Below the pieces are notes generated by a model. That model was given only the letters and a program-made list of their open reading frames with translations. It did no database searches and was not told where the DNA came from. Shown one piece after another: positions 1 to 10,669 of a stretch of DNA of 64,000 nucleotides. The translations under genes were made by a program, and so were the position numbers. Origin of the DNA: Sorex araneus (taxonomy: Eukaryota; Chordata; Mammalia; Eulipotyphla; Soricidae); contig NC_073303.1 in NCBI RefSeq assembly GCF_027595985.1, positions 327,793,679 to 327,857,678 on the forward strand, read 5' to 3'. The number at the start of each line of letters is the position of its first letter. Position 1 is the stretch's first letter.

Positions 1-727
1 AGGTTCTGAACAAACAGAACTGCCTGAAGGTCTATGAATCTGAGTGAGCAGATACAGTACAGGCAATACAGGAATTGGGGATCTGCAAGATAGTTCAAGG
101 GTCAGAGGAGCTTACCTGGTACAGGACCTTAGCCAATCCCTGGTGCTACCAGGAAGCCTTAGTCCAATAGGAACAGCAGCAACTTTGGTGGCTGTTCTGA
201 ACAGTGTAGCTCCCTTGGGCCTTCACATTGAACTATCCCACCCAGGCAGGAATAGCCCCTAGGCCACCACTCTTAGCACTGATGGGAATCCCCACCCCAC
301 CACCACACCCCAAAAAAGAGGGAGATTAGATCTAGGATTATCCATTCAAGAAACTGAAAAAGGTATTTTGCTGGGAGCACTGGGCTGGACCCTGCATTCT
401 TATGGTAAGGAGGTCAAAGGCCACTGGGAAGAAAAGATGGACAAAGATTATAAAATCAGGCCCTAGGAGGAGGGGCTGGAGGGACATTGCATGTTTAGAT
501 TGGCCAGAGAAGTCACACGGTGGTTCTGTTATTGGTCTTACAGAATTTGGAAACAGGGTGAGGTGTATGTATAAAAATCATAGATAGAAATGAATTAGCC
601 ATGTTTTTAAAAATTGTGTTACACATTTTATCTCCAAGTAAAAGCTAAAATGGACTCCAGGTTGTGGAGCTTTCATCTCAGGAAAAACATAGATATGATA
701 TGAACTTGAGAGAAACTGTCTTTCAGA
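1..727. other. unique sequence, no gene seen
   Basis: No repeat family, splice-bounded exon or long conserved frame could be recognised. The short open frames of 72 and 61 codons have no recognisable motif and look like chance. Confidence 0.5.
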
Positions 728-762
728 AAAGAGGTCTTAAAAGTGACTTTTAAGACCTCTTT
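728..762. repeat. 35-bp near-perfect palindrome
   Basis: Two 17-bp arms (728-744 and 746-762, AAAGAGGTCTTAAAAGT and its exact reverse complement) flank a single G. The flanks on either side are not symmetric. It could be a relic of a small inverted-repeat transposon or a chance inverted duplication. Confidence 0.9.
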
Positions 763-787
763 ATTTTTAATTTAAAAAGTTTGGAAA

Positions 788-1016
788 GGGACCTAATAGT
801 GCTCAGGGATACTGAGGCCATCCAGGTGATACTCTGCTGGAAAGCTGAGGTCAGTGCTAGGGTGTGAGAGAGTGGAGACACCATGGCCACCCCAGATACT
901 GCTCACATACTGCCCCCTAACAGCTATTACTGAGTGATCCTTAGATGGCTATGTGGTGCCAAAGATCATGTTTGCAAGGCACATTTCCTAACCCTTGTGG
1001 CATCTCTCTGACTCTG
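788..1016 (-). mobile_element. old shrew tRNA-SINE, degenerate
   Basis: The 3' side (about 955-1015) reads like the complement of the SINE head: a GGTGCCAAAGATCA block, then TTTGCAAGGCA, then CCTAACCCTTGTGGCATCTC. A GTGCTCAGGGAT tract near 798 matches the tail. Boundaries are approximate. Confidence 0.5.
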
Positions 1017-2849
1017 AATTCACTTTTAAAGTGTCTAGAACAGTGATCATTGCTGAATGCTTAATCTGTGCAGATCGCTATGGCAAGTATTGCCCATACT
1101 TTATTATAATTGATCCTTCTTGGAGCCCCAGGAGGTCACCCTCTTCATTCCTTTACATGTATAAAAAAGTGAAGTCTTTATCATGTGTCTCAAGAATGGG
1201 TGTCAATGCAAATCAAACAGGAACCACACATAGAAGGGCTGAAACCAGGATTCAGCTCCACATCTGCTAGTGCCATAAACCTTTCCAGAAGGCTTAGTTT
1301 CTCCATGAACCTACCACTAAGTCTCAGCAATTTCCTTTTGCATTTTTCTTCAAAATCTTGAGCCACAGAGCATGAATTGGCTTGTCCAATAGATCAAACA
1401 GTATTCATTGATTTCTCTCACTGCCAGTACTCTCCAATTTTCTCTTTTAATTCTTTCTCTTTCTCCTTTCCTACACACTTTCTCATTCACTGAATGCTTC
1501 AGCCCCTTCTTTCTTAAAAAAGAGATGAATGTTGTTTAGTTGTCTGCATTAGCTGTCAACACATCAGTGGCATACCAAGTTAATGATCACTACTGTCCCC
1601 TCCATTCCCAGCCCCACAACCCCAATATGTGTCATGTGCTTCTTCAGTTATTGAAGCAATATTCACTGGACTAGAGCAAGCCACACCTCAACTCGACTCA
1701 TGATTTCTCCTAGTTCAGGTCAAAGTAGAGTACATCAAGTAAGCACTTAGATCAGCATATTAAAATACGTCCTTGTGAATGCTTTGCCTCTGAAGAGTGA
1801 TTGATATTCCAAGCATTCTTGGCTTTCAAGAAGATGGATAAGAAATGAGTTTGCCTCTTGTCAGAAAAGTAAAGGGGAAAAAAAAGTAAGCCATAAACTG
1901 CAGTGGGGCAAGGCAAGGAGAAGTGCTATGAGTTCCCAAAGTGGACCTGATAGGTTAGGATCTCTCAGAACAATCTTTGCCTTAAAAAGCAAGGAACTGG
2001 TGCTATAGAACAGTACTCCAAGTTACTTAGCAACAGTTGACAGGGAGTGGTTCTTTGGTGCCAGCTGTCTCCAGCATGCCCTTGTGAGGAGCCACTTTCT
2101 GATTTCTTTTAGTAAAGCCAATCTCCTCTCACCTTTTTCCTGCAGAGCATAGCTAGAAGTGAGTTTGTACATGTACACTTCATCACGCTTAACAGTGCCA
2201 CACCTGCACTCAGGAAGCCTGGATGTTTCCCTAATGGGTTATAAAGCGTGCACTTTGGGAAGTTAATTTTGAAATGTTACTGAAGTAAGAGGTACTTGGA
2301 AATCTATCTCTTTCACACAGATACATCCAGGAATGAGATGGTTTCTGGTTGATAGGATGGCTTTCCACACTGCTACTTTCCTTATTTTTATTGCTATTTT
2401 GCCCCTGAAGGACGACCAAAATCAGCTTTCCAAAAAGCATGACTTCAGAAGCCGCGAAGAAGTAGAGTAGAGACTGTGCCTGAACGCCCTGGGATATCGA
2501 TCAGAGAACTCCGGTCCCCATGTTGGGGTGGGTATGAAAGGGAAAAGAAAGTCTTCCTCAATGCTCCCGCGTAGTCTAGCACGTCTCTGGGAGTCTAGAT
2601 AAATTTTCTAGTCTGGAAACTGTGTGGGGACCAACGGGAATGAAGGGCTTCGTGGGAGGCGCCCAAGTCCCGAGGCTCATTCAGGGCAGTGCAGGTTAAT
2701 CGAGACACAACCCAGTTAGAGCTTCACGTGAAGTTGTTTGACACTTAGGGCGAAGCAGTTCCCGGTCCATTTTTCAAGGACCCCTCGCTGCGCTGCACTG
2801 CTAGTGAGACCGCGAACAGACGAAGGTCATTTCTCATTGCTAGTCTCTT
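1017..2849. other. unique sequence upstream of the CpG island
   Basis: No transposon copy or plausible coding exon was recognised. CpG content rises after about 2440, so the promoter-proximal region may begin here. The 2231-2440 minus-strand frame has no recognisable motif. Confidence 0.45.
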
Positions 2850-2998
2850 TCCTCCAATCTTCACAGGACAGCGTATGTGTACCTGCTTCTTTTCTCGCTT
2901 GCAAAAGCCGGGGTACTTTCCAGTCCCGTCTGGCCCGAGAGCCCGGGAGGCCCGGCTGGAGCCGGGGACTCTGCGTGCCCCGCAGCGGCTCCGTTTCG

Positions 2999-3391
2999 AG
3001 GCGGGGCCGGGGGCGGTGCGGAGCGCGGGGACCGCCCGAGCGCTGAGCGCAGCCAACGGGCGGCCGGGAGGGCGGGCCGGCGCGGGCCGAGCGGCGCGGG
3101 CTGTCACAGGCGCCCGACGCGCGCTGCAGGTGGCAACTTGGAGGTGCCGCCGCCACCGCTGGGGAGAAGCCCGGGTCTGCGGCCACTTCCAGCCTCCGGC
3201 TGTCCTTTCCCGCCGCCGATCCCGCGACTGGACCCGGGAGCACCCGAAGGGAACAGCCGCGGCGCGGGGACTTGTGAGCAGCCCTACCTTCCCTCTGCCC
3301 TTGCGCTACTTTTTTTCCCAAGGAAGGTTGTGCTAAAGGGGCGACGACCCGGCTTCGGGAGGACCCGAGAGGAAGGCTCCGGGCGACCCAG
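2999..3391 (+). other. candidate non-coding first exon (5' UTR)
   Basis: A strong splice donor, CCCAG|GTGAGC, has its GT at 3392 inside the CpG island, after GC boxes that begin near 3001. The frames through this interval give low-complexity Arg/Gly/Pro-rich peptides, as any GC-rich DNA would, so a coding role is not supported. The 5' end is a guess; only the donor is visible. Confidence 0.35.
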
Positions 3392-4170
3392 GTGAGCACC
3401 GTTCCTGTCCGCCGTCCCATCCTCTCCGCTGCCGCGCACCGGGCGGCCAGAGGCTGGGTGCGGGCGCCTGCCCTTGGCTCGAGGTCGAGGAGGGAGAAAG
3501 CGAGGAAGGGGCGAGGCTGGCCCGGCCGGAATGGGTCGGGTTGCCCGGACAGGCACCCCGAGGTGCTTTGGGGTGACGGGAGGGCTTGCACCTCTGCTGG
3601 ATGCCGGCGGGGCTCGCCCCGTGCGCGCCGTTCGGGAGCCGCAGAGCGAGTGGGGCGGCGGCGCGACGCCTCTGCCAAGCCCCCGGGCCGGCGCACGCAT
3701 CCTCGGTCCCCGCGACGCGAGGCCCCGAGGACGTCATCCCTCCCGGCCCCGCAACTCCTCCTCCACCCCGCTCGCCTCCACCCCTCGGCGGCGACCGCGG
3801 CGCAGCCCGCTCCGAGGTTCCGCGGGGCCCGCGCGCCCTCTCCCCGGGTGCCGCCGCCGCGCTGTCCCCGCTCGGGCCGTGGCCGGAGAGCGGGACTGAC
3901 CCGGGCAGGGCGCGCAGGGCAGAGGAGAGCGCGGGCTCGCTCTCCAGTGCTCGCTCTCCCAGTCACCGACCGAGCCCCGCGGCTCGCCCAGGGAGTGGGA
4001 AGCAGGAGTCAGACCTTCCACGCTCTGGCCACCTAGAGGCCTCCAGGGACGGCGTGAGCCTCTGCCTCCAGCTGGGCGTTGCAGCCCGTGCCTGAAAGTG
4101 AACAGTGACTCTGACCTCCGCGTTCCTGCCCCGGGTTTGAGGGTGCCGAGGCGGGGGTTGCGGCGGGAAG

Positions 4171-4187
4171 AGACAGACAGACAGACA
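4171..4187. repeat. short (GACA)n tract
   Basis: About four AGAC/GACA units lie inside the CpG island just upstream of a purine-rich stretch. Confidence 0.8.
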
Positions 4188-4514
4188 TGAAAGAGGAAGG
4201 ATCTTCCGGAGTGAAGCGTGCCAGGCAGAGCCGCGGGCCCGCCGCTCGCTGAGAGCCAGGAGCAGCTACCCTGCAACTCAGGCGCCAACTCCTCTCCCGC
4301 CCGGCCGCTCACCCTGTGCCAGGCGCAGCCCGGAGCGGGGCGGCAAGAGGATCCAGGCGCTGCCGAGGCCACGGAGCGGTTCCAAAGGGAAGATCCCTGG
4401 GCGCGCCCCTCGCGGGGCATTTCGTCTTCCCGCTCCCCCGGGAGGGTCGAGTTGGCGCAGCTAAGCTGCCAAGTCCCTTCGGTGGGTCCCGCCCCCAGGC
4501 CGAAGCCCTATGGG

Positions 4515-4560
4515 GCCCTTGGGGCGGGGGCATCCCAGGGCTGGGGGGAGGGGGCGTGGT
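4515..4560 (+). promoter_or_regulatory. G-quadruplex-prone G-rich segment
   Basis: Runs GGGG, GGGGG, GGG, GGGGGG and GGGGG lie within about 45 bases of the + strand (4521-4554). This satisfies the usual four-run G-quadruplex pattern and includes a GC box. Similar G runs recur at 4896-4908. Function is inferred from position in the island. Confidence 0.5.
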
Positions 4561-5024
4561 GCCGGGGCTGCGGCGGGTTCGCAGTGGCTGAGTTGCATTG
4601 GAAGTTGAGATCGGGGTCCGCACCTCACGGTGACAACCCTCGTGGCGGCCGCTGCAGGTCCCCAAGCAGCTGCCGGCGGCCACTCGGCCGCCTCCAGCTG
4701 CGCGCGTCCGCCCGGGTGTTCGCGTTTCATTTATCTGAAGCGAAGCCGAAGGCGAGGTCTGGGCGCGGGCGGTGAAGTCCTCTTGGGAGGACTCCAGGGG
4801 CGGGCGGAGTCCTAAAGCAGAAGGGCAGAGCTGCGGGGTCGAGAGGAGAGTGCAGTCGCAGTGGGGCAGTGGCGAGTGCCAGAAGCACCAAAGTGTGGGG
4901 TGGGGGGAGCGACTAGTCCCCCCTCCACGGGCTCCTTTCCCCACGGGGCGTCGGGCACCCGCAGGTGATTCCCTTTGGAGTGCTCTGGATTTAGACTGGG
5001 CGGCCGAGGGATGAGTCCCGGAAA

Positions 5025-5115
5025 ATGAATGAAATCACTCTAAATCCCAAATCTAATTCTGGCTTAGCTCTGAATTCATTTGATTAGAAGCAGACTCTAA
5101 TCTGGCAGAGGGGGT
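5025..5115. promoter_or_regulatory. AT-rich candidate element beside the CpG island
   Basis: The segment has several homeodomain-like ATTA/TAAT cores (CTAATTCTGG, TTTGATTAGA, CTCTAATCTGG) and no transposon similarity. It directly follows the GC-rich island. This is an inference from composition and position only. Confidence 0.2.
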
Positions 5116-5118
5116 TCC

Positions 5119-5142
5119 GTGTGTGTGTGTGGGGGGGGGGGG
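5119..5142. repeat. (GT)n followed by a G12 run
   Basis: Six GT units (5119-5130) run into twelve or more G residues, ending in GGCTTTATTG. This is a simple sequence repeat. Confidence 0.9.
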
Positions 5143-7264
5143 CTTTATTGCGGTTCTCACAAATGCTGTTAATGAATTCTCTGCTATCGGCTTTCTGTGA
5201 ATGGAGGTGGGGAGCTGGGGTGCACTCACTCCACACTAATTTATAACATGGAAGGATCCATGTTCTGATTGAGTTCGAAACTGCCCTCTTCTTCTTTGCC
5301 TCTGCCCTTTTCCAGCTGAATCAATAGAGTTCAGAATTACGGGAGGTAGGGGGAGGGAGGGCTTCTCCTGTCACATTATTTTCCAAAGAGGACTTTTGAG
5401 TCTGATACTGTGCAAACTTAGAAAAACCGTTCTCTATTTTTAAAGAGCAAGAGCACAAAACTGAAAATTTAGACCTAGATCTTGACCCCACCGCCCCCAA
5501 GGTGGATCCATCGTTCACAGACCATGATTACAGGCAGGACTCGTCCATAGAGTCTCTGGGCCTGCTGTACAGTAGGTGTCTAGCAAACACTCATCCACTG
5601 GTGCTTACAGTGGAAAACACTGGCTTGAAAAGGCATTTCATAATTTCAAGACTCAATCAACATTAAAGTCAGAATAGTAGACCAATGATAATAGTCATTT
5701 TCAGTATGATATATATTCAGCTATACATTATATAGCATGATGTATAAATATATGTTGTTTACTTACACATTTTAATATCTTGAAATTTCGAAGTCAGAGA
5801 GTGTTATTTTGTAGTGTCATGATTGAAACCATGCTGGAAGGTTCTGGATGAGTATTTGAAAACAGGGATCTCACTGCTTTCACAAGTATTCAGCTCCAGT
5901 TAGACATGCTCATGAGTCATATGTTAGAAACACAAAGGCTGACATGAATGGTCCCCATCCAGACATTCTAGTTGGTTCTCCAGAGGAAAGGTGAATTTGG
6001 TGCTATTAAAGGTATATGATGACCTAAAGGGATCTTGGTATTTTGCTTGGCAGCAGTGAGGGATTCCTAACCAAGAAAAGGGTCCTGTGGTTGGATTGAA
6101 AGAGGACACATTCTCCCAGTGGACTATCTAAATAGCCTAAGAAGTTTCCAGGAGGTTGGACTCTCTATCAATGCATTATCTCGTTATATCTCCTGAACTC
6201 TAAGATTCAGCATTCTCTCTTCTCCTTGCCTCTTTATTGCTTCTCATTTCCATGCCAAGTAGCCATGCACATTGTTCATGCTATCCTGAACTCTAGATTG
6301 CCAGCTTTCCTCACACTGAAGTTGGCATGCCTTCTCCTCTCCCCCCCCCCCAAAAAAAAAAAAACTAGTGCAGGAACTAATTTTTGTGGGACTGAATGGC
6401 AGGGCAGGTTGGCTGTGAATGGTTCATTAAAAAGGTCCAGAGAGTAGGATGAGTCACAGCCCACGCTGGGCAACCACTTCTGTCTCTGTAAGGAGAATAA
6501 TAATTTTCGCCTGCCATACTGTGAGAATTCATTTATGTCTTCAGATTTATGTGAGGTACTGGAAAGGGAAGTGTGAGATGAAGCCAATGGAGAATAAAAA
6601 TTTCAGATCCACAACTAGTTAACCAAGAATAGCAAGGCATGCAATTAGCTTAAAAGATGAATTTTAGGAAAGAGCAGATAAAAAGGCTGGAGGTTTTAAA
6701 AACTATTGAACCATGATCTTCATGGTAAAGTGATGGATAGTTAGAAAGTTTATGATTTGTCATTTTGCCAAAAAAGTAGAAGAAACATCAAAATGTAAAT
6801 AAGAGTTAGTAAGAAGAAGAAAATACATAATTTCTGTTTCAATGTTAGTGAAGTTGCCTACTTGGTCACATTGGTGTCAAAATGATGTCCTACTTAAAAG
6901 TAGATCTGACAGGTGTCCATCCAGCTTAAGTGCTAGAGGTCATAAAACCCCAAACAAGGAATCATATCCTGGTGTGTTTTAGGAAGAATGTAAGTCACAG
7001 AGCTAAAAGTCCACTATCTTGGAAATCTCTGGATGAAGAAAGTGGGCAGTTAATTAGGTTAAAAGCATGGGAATGACACTGAATAAAATTGGAGCTGATT
7101 AGGAAAGATTTTAGTCAAATAGAATGAATGGAGGTCAGACTGAAGCAAAAATTTTGCTTATTGATAGACAAAAACTACATGGAAGTGTTTCCTTGGGGAA
7201 CTCTGAAACGGAAGGAAGCAGGGAGCCATCATTTCTAGTGAGATGGAAAAATAAGGTCATGCAC
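5143..7264. other. unique AT-rich sequence with MIR traces
   Basis: No gene was recognised. At 5545-5600 a TGTACAGTAGGTGTCTAGCA tract resembles the 3' end of MIR on the + strand. A C11/A13 homopolymer pair lies at 6341-6364. The open frames here are short and featureless. Confidence 0.4.
6341..6364. repeat. poly-C/poly-A homopolymer pair
   Basis: Eleven C residues are directly followed by thirteen A residues. It is likely to vary in length and to cause sequencing errors. Confidence 0.9.
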
Positions 7265-7400
7265 GAATCAGAACTCAGTCGCCTCATTGCTGATCACAGC
7301 ACATTATGTAACGTCTCTGACCCATAGTCTACCCATTGGTAAAATGGGTATCAGCAAGCTTCCTGATCACCAATATGTCAAATACCAGCATCAGCTGGAC
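7265..7400 (+). mobile_element. MIR SINE fragment
   Basis: The stretch ACGTCTCTGACCCATAGTCT, followed by ATTGGTAAAATGGGTAT, matches the conserved core of MIR (CTCTGAGCCTCAGTTT...GTAAAATGGG). It is old and heavily diverged, as expected for this pan-mammalian family. Confidence 0.65.
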
Positions 7401-7652
7401 AACAAATTTCAGGTTTTTTATTACCACGAGTGCCATACCACTCTGGGTGGATTATAATCAAATCTTTACCTGCAGTCTATACTAGAAAGCTAGTCTCTCA
7501 TTTTGAACTTTCAAGTGACTATTTTTTACCCAACTGTTTCATATTCACTTTAAACTGAGTAAGCCTAAAAATTTCATTCATTAGTTTCCTACTTTCCCCT
7601 CCTGCCCCAGAGCACTGTATCCTGAGTCATGAGGCAGGAAACCTGATCTTTT

Positions 7653-8451
7653 TTTTTTTTAATTTTTAAAATTTTATTGAATCACTGTGAGATAGTTACA
7701 AGCTTTCATGTTTGGGTTACAGTTACAATCTCACAATGATCAAACACCCATCCCTCCACCAGTGCACATTCCCCACCACCAATATCCCGGGTATACCCCC
7801 CCTTTCCCACCCTCCCCCTGCCTCTAAGGCAGACAATATTCCCCATACTCTCTCTCTACTTTTGGGCATTATATCTTGCAACACAGACACTGAGAGGTCA
7901 TCATGTTTGGTCCATTATCTACTTTCGGTATGCATCTCCCATCCCAACTGGTTCCTCTAGCCATCATTTTCTTAGTGATCCCTTCTCTATTCCATCTGCC
8001 TTCTCCCCTCTGCTGATGAACCAGTCTTCCAGCTATGGGGCAGTCCCCCTGGCCCTTGTATCTATGGTACTTGGGTCTCAGACTCATGTGATGCTATCTT
8101 ACACTCCACAAATGAGTGCAGTCCCTCTATGTCTGTCCCTCTCTTTCTGACTCATTTCACTTAACATGATACTCTCCATGTTTATCCATTTATAAGCAAA
8201 TTTCATGACTTCATCTCTCCTAACAGCTACATAGTATTCCATTGTGTAGATGTACCAAAGTTTCTTTAACCAGTCATCTGTTTTAGGGCACTCGGGTTGT
8301 TTCCATATTTTGGCTATCGTGAACATTGCTGCAATGAATAGATAGGTACAGATATCATTTCTACTGTGCTCTTTTGCATCTTCGGGATATATTCCCAGAA
8401 GTGGTATTGCGGGGTCATATAGAAGCTCAATTTCTAGTTTTTGAAGGACTG
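7653..8451 (-). mobile_element. 5'-truncated L1 retrotransposon, 3' end of ORF2 plus 3' UTR
   Basis: On the minus strand this reads ORF2 C-terminus, stop at 8099-8101, then 3' UTR and a poly-A tail (a T run at 7649-7660 on the + strand). Perfect 17-bp target-site duplications, AGGAAACCTGATCTTTT, flank it at 7636-7652 and 8452-8468. This proves one target-primed insertion about 800 bp long. The same 3' UTR recurs at 10670, 14786, 32409, 36268 and 42825. Confidence 0.95.
8099..8451 (-). pseudogene. L1 ORF2 C-terminal fragment
   Basis: About 117 codons are open on the minus strand up to a stop at 8099-8101. Recognisable L1 ORF2 C-terminal motifs include YDPAIPLLGIYPED, WKQPECPKTDDWLKKLWYIY, MEYYVAVRRDE and MLSEMSQKERDRH. 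In a full element this region follows the reverse transcriptase domain in a cytoplasmic endonuclease/reverse transcriptase protein. Here the endonuclease and RT domains are missing through 5' truncation, so it is dead. The unbroken frame suggests a fairly recent insertion. The frame continues upstream into a microsatellite only by chance. Confidence 0.93.
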
Positions 8452-8508
8452 AGGAAACCTGATCTTTTCTTCTCACATTGCCCCTCCCACTCCAAGACAT
8501 ATGCACAT

Positions 8509-8515
8509 GCACACA

Positions 8516-8557
<42 letters not shown>

Positions 8558-8566
8558 CTCTCTCTT

Positions 8567-8656
<90 letters not shown>
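8509..8656. repeat. compound (TC)n-(CA)n microsatellite
   Basis: About 45 TC units with a few interruptions (8517-8606) pass into about 24 CA units (8608-8656). It starts about 40 bp beyond the L1 target-site duplication, so it is not the element's own tail. It produces spurious repetitive frames on both strands. Confidence 0.98.
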
Positions 8657-8657
<1 letters not shown>

Positions 8658-8659
8658 AT

Positions 8660-9379
8660 AGAAATGCCAGCGCCTAGGCTGTAGTGGCTCCCACTATCAC
8701 TTTGAAAGAATTCCCATTATTACTAGTTCTTTCCCATACCTATGTGATCTTACACTGCTATCCATATCCTCGTCCTCTCATCTCTCTATCCCAATTTCTT
8801 CTTTCAGTTCAGTCCTTATATGTTACAGCATGGATCATATCACCACCCCACTCTAAACCTCATACTCCCTACTAATACAAGCAAAACCCTCTAGATCTCT
8901 GTTCAGAACCCTGGGGTTGCTCTCCTATAGCTACAGACTCAGTGTTGTCAACCACCAGAACCAAAAAGAAACTCATCCCATCTTTAGGGTTTTATTTCCT
9001 CTGCATATATTTAGGAGTCTTTTTGCAATGCCCATGCTCATCTCATTTTTATCAGTTGAAATGCCCTTCCTTGCCTGACTTTCATCCTGAAATCCTACCT
9101 GCTTTTCAGGAACCCACCTCCCTCATGAAGTTTTTCTTGATCAGCTCAGAAGCACACTCACTCTCATTCTCTTTCTCATCTTTCTTTATGGAAGTTTTTG
9201 CTTTCGCCAGTCACATAGCACATGATAGATATTTATTCCTCAGAGTTCTCCTGTTGATAGAGAACAAATTAATCTTTATTTGCCCAGAGAATGGTGCCCA
9301 GAGAAGGCCAGTAAAAGAAATATGATATTTCAAATCCAAATCAAGTTAGCACAGAGAAGCAGTAGGTAAACCTTGATCG
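8660..9379. other. unique sequence, no gene seen
   Basis: Pyrimidine-rich, with a 127-codon frame (8942-9325) that has no recognisable motif and no splice context. I regard it as chance. Confidence 0.4.
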
Positions 9380-9565
9380 GGTTTTTTCATTGGGCAATGG
9401 GCACTGGGACACATTGTCATGGTGCTTGGTAGCTACTCCAGGCCCTATGCTGGGAGATTATGCTTAGTGCTTCTCAGGGTACCTGGCAATGTTCGGGATT
9501 GAGTCTCCAAGGGGTCACATGCAAAGCTAGCATCTTACCCCCTATTCTATCTATCTAGTTCCTTT
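9380..9565 (-). mobile_element. old tRNA-SINE, degenerate
   Basis: Reads as a diverged complement of the SINE: a CTTCTCAGGGTACCTGGCA tail tract, then GGGATTGAGTC (box B complement) and CACATGCAAAGCTAGCA near the head. Confidence 0.4.
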
Positions 9566-9671
9566 GAGTGGATCCTAATAGTCACTATGAAAAAGAGACA
9601 GATAGAAATCCTGCAAATCACCCTCTATCTCCCTTTTAATAATTGCATACTCTATTTAAATATTAGAATTA

Positions 9672-9841
9672 CAGGGCTGGAGCGATAGCACAGTGGGTAG
9701 GGCGTTTGCCTTGCATGCGACCGACCCAGGTTCGATTCCAGCATCCCATATGTCCCCTGAGCACCGCCAGAGATAATTCCTGAGTGCAGAGCCAGGAGTA
9801 ACCCCTGTGCAGAGCCAGGTGTGACCCAGAAAGAAAAAAAA
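9672..9841 (+). mobile_element. shrew tRNA-SINE, family A
   Basis: Begins GGGCTGGAGCGATAGCACAG with box B GGTTCGATTCC. It continues with the family A body (CATATGTCCCCTGAGCACCG ... GTGTGACCCAGAAAG) and a short A tail. A perfect 10-bp target-site duplication, ATTAGAATTA, sits at 9662-9671 and 9842-9851. A tract of about 9 bp is missing relative to other copies. Confidence 0.95.
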
Positions 9842-10149
9842 ATTAGAATTAGATACTCAAACTTCTAGAATATGAGAAGTTCCATGGATCTAAGTAATCA
9901 AGAGCTATTGTCTCTGTTATATAAATTTTGACACATTGTGTTAAGCAGGTTTTATAACATATTACAAATTGGAAAAAGAGGTTGGCCATCTACTCTTGAA
10001 ATTATCTAGCTACAACTATGTAACTTCTACCAGAACACTGTTTCAGATCTAGTTGTTGTTGAACTGACCATTTGCCTAGGCTCTCTGAGTTATATATTCC
10101 TCCATGGAAAATAAGAGTATTTCCTAAATAACAGAGAGAATGAAAAATA

Positions 10150-10306
10150 GCTGCCAGAGTGATGGTACAACAGGTAGGGGATTTGCCTTGCATGCAGTTG
10201 ATCTGGGGTTCAATCCTTGGCATCCTCTATGGTCCTCCAGGCCCTGCCATGGAGGATTTCTGAGCACAGAATCATGAGTCGACCCTGAACATCACTGGGT
10301 ATGGCA
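10150..10306 (+). mobile_element. diverged tRNA-SINE, family A-like
   Basis: A head-like CCAGAGTGATGGTACAACAG is followed by TTTGCCTTGCATGCAGTTGA and GGTTCAATCC (box B), then a body with GAGCACAGAATCATGAGT. It is clearly older than the 9672 copy. Confidence 0.8.
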
Positions 10307-10668
10307 ATCCCTCCCCTCAGTAGGTTAAATCACGTCATTTTCATCTGCCTTCCCTCCTCGCATGAGCATCCATTCCAATTTCACCTCCTCCAACTTCAGA
10401 TACCGCCCCCACCCCAGCATACATATTGCTGTCTCTGTTGTCATAGTCTAGAATTCCTTTGGAAATAAGCCATACAATAAAGAGTTGGATGCACATTATA
10501 GGAGCTTGAATATGTGTACTTGAACTTGAAATCTAGAGTTTATCTAGTAGGCAGTGGGAACCATGAAAGAATTTTAGGCAGAAGAGTCATATTAGGAGGT
10601 CATCTATAGAAACTTTACTCCTCCTATTTGTAGAGAAAGCCTGATGCCCTGAGAGAATGGGGCTAGGA
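10307..10668. other. unique sequence, nothing recognised
   Basis: Short spacer between a SINE and an L1 fragment. No repeat or exon was recognised. Confidence 0.4.
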
Positions 10669-10669
10669 T

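Larger units (their letters stand above)
2850..4830. promoter_or_regulatory. CpG island, probable gene promoter
   Basis: About 2 kb of GC-rich, CpG-dense DNA sits in an otherwise AT-rich window. GC boxes are seen near 3001-3017 (GCGGGGCCGGGGGCGG) and at 4521-4530, and a GACGTCAT CRE-like motif lies near 3730. There is no obvious TATA box. Such islands mark promoters of mammalian genes, often housekeeping or developmental ones. No signal peptide or recognisable coding exon starts here, so any exon is probably 5' UTR. Direction is uncertain: a good donor faces + at 3392, but weaker minus-strand donors occur near 3285 and 4306, so bidirectional transcription is possible. I do not recognise the gene. 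Confidence 0.85.

Noticed and set aside
2827..3966. 379-codon minus-strand open frame in the CpG island
   Set aside because: Several long frames overlap here on both strands, all rich in Arg, Ala, Gly and Pro. Such frames are expected in GC-rich DNA with few stop codons. No domain or signal peptide is visible.
3392..4775. + strand frames of 141-214 codons in the CpG island
   Set aside because: Same GC-rich artefact; they overlap each other in different frames and cross the candidate splice donor region without any recognised protein motif.
8099..8659. 186-codon minus-strand frame as a host gene
   Set aside because: The N-terminal part is a translated CT/CA microsatellite and the rest is the L1 ORF2 C-terminus.
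9700..9745. tRNA gene
   Set aside because: Box A and B are present, but this and similar sites are heads of interspersed SINEs with target duplications and cannot fold as full tRNAs by eye.
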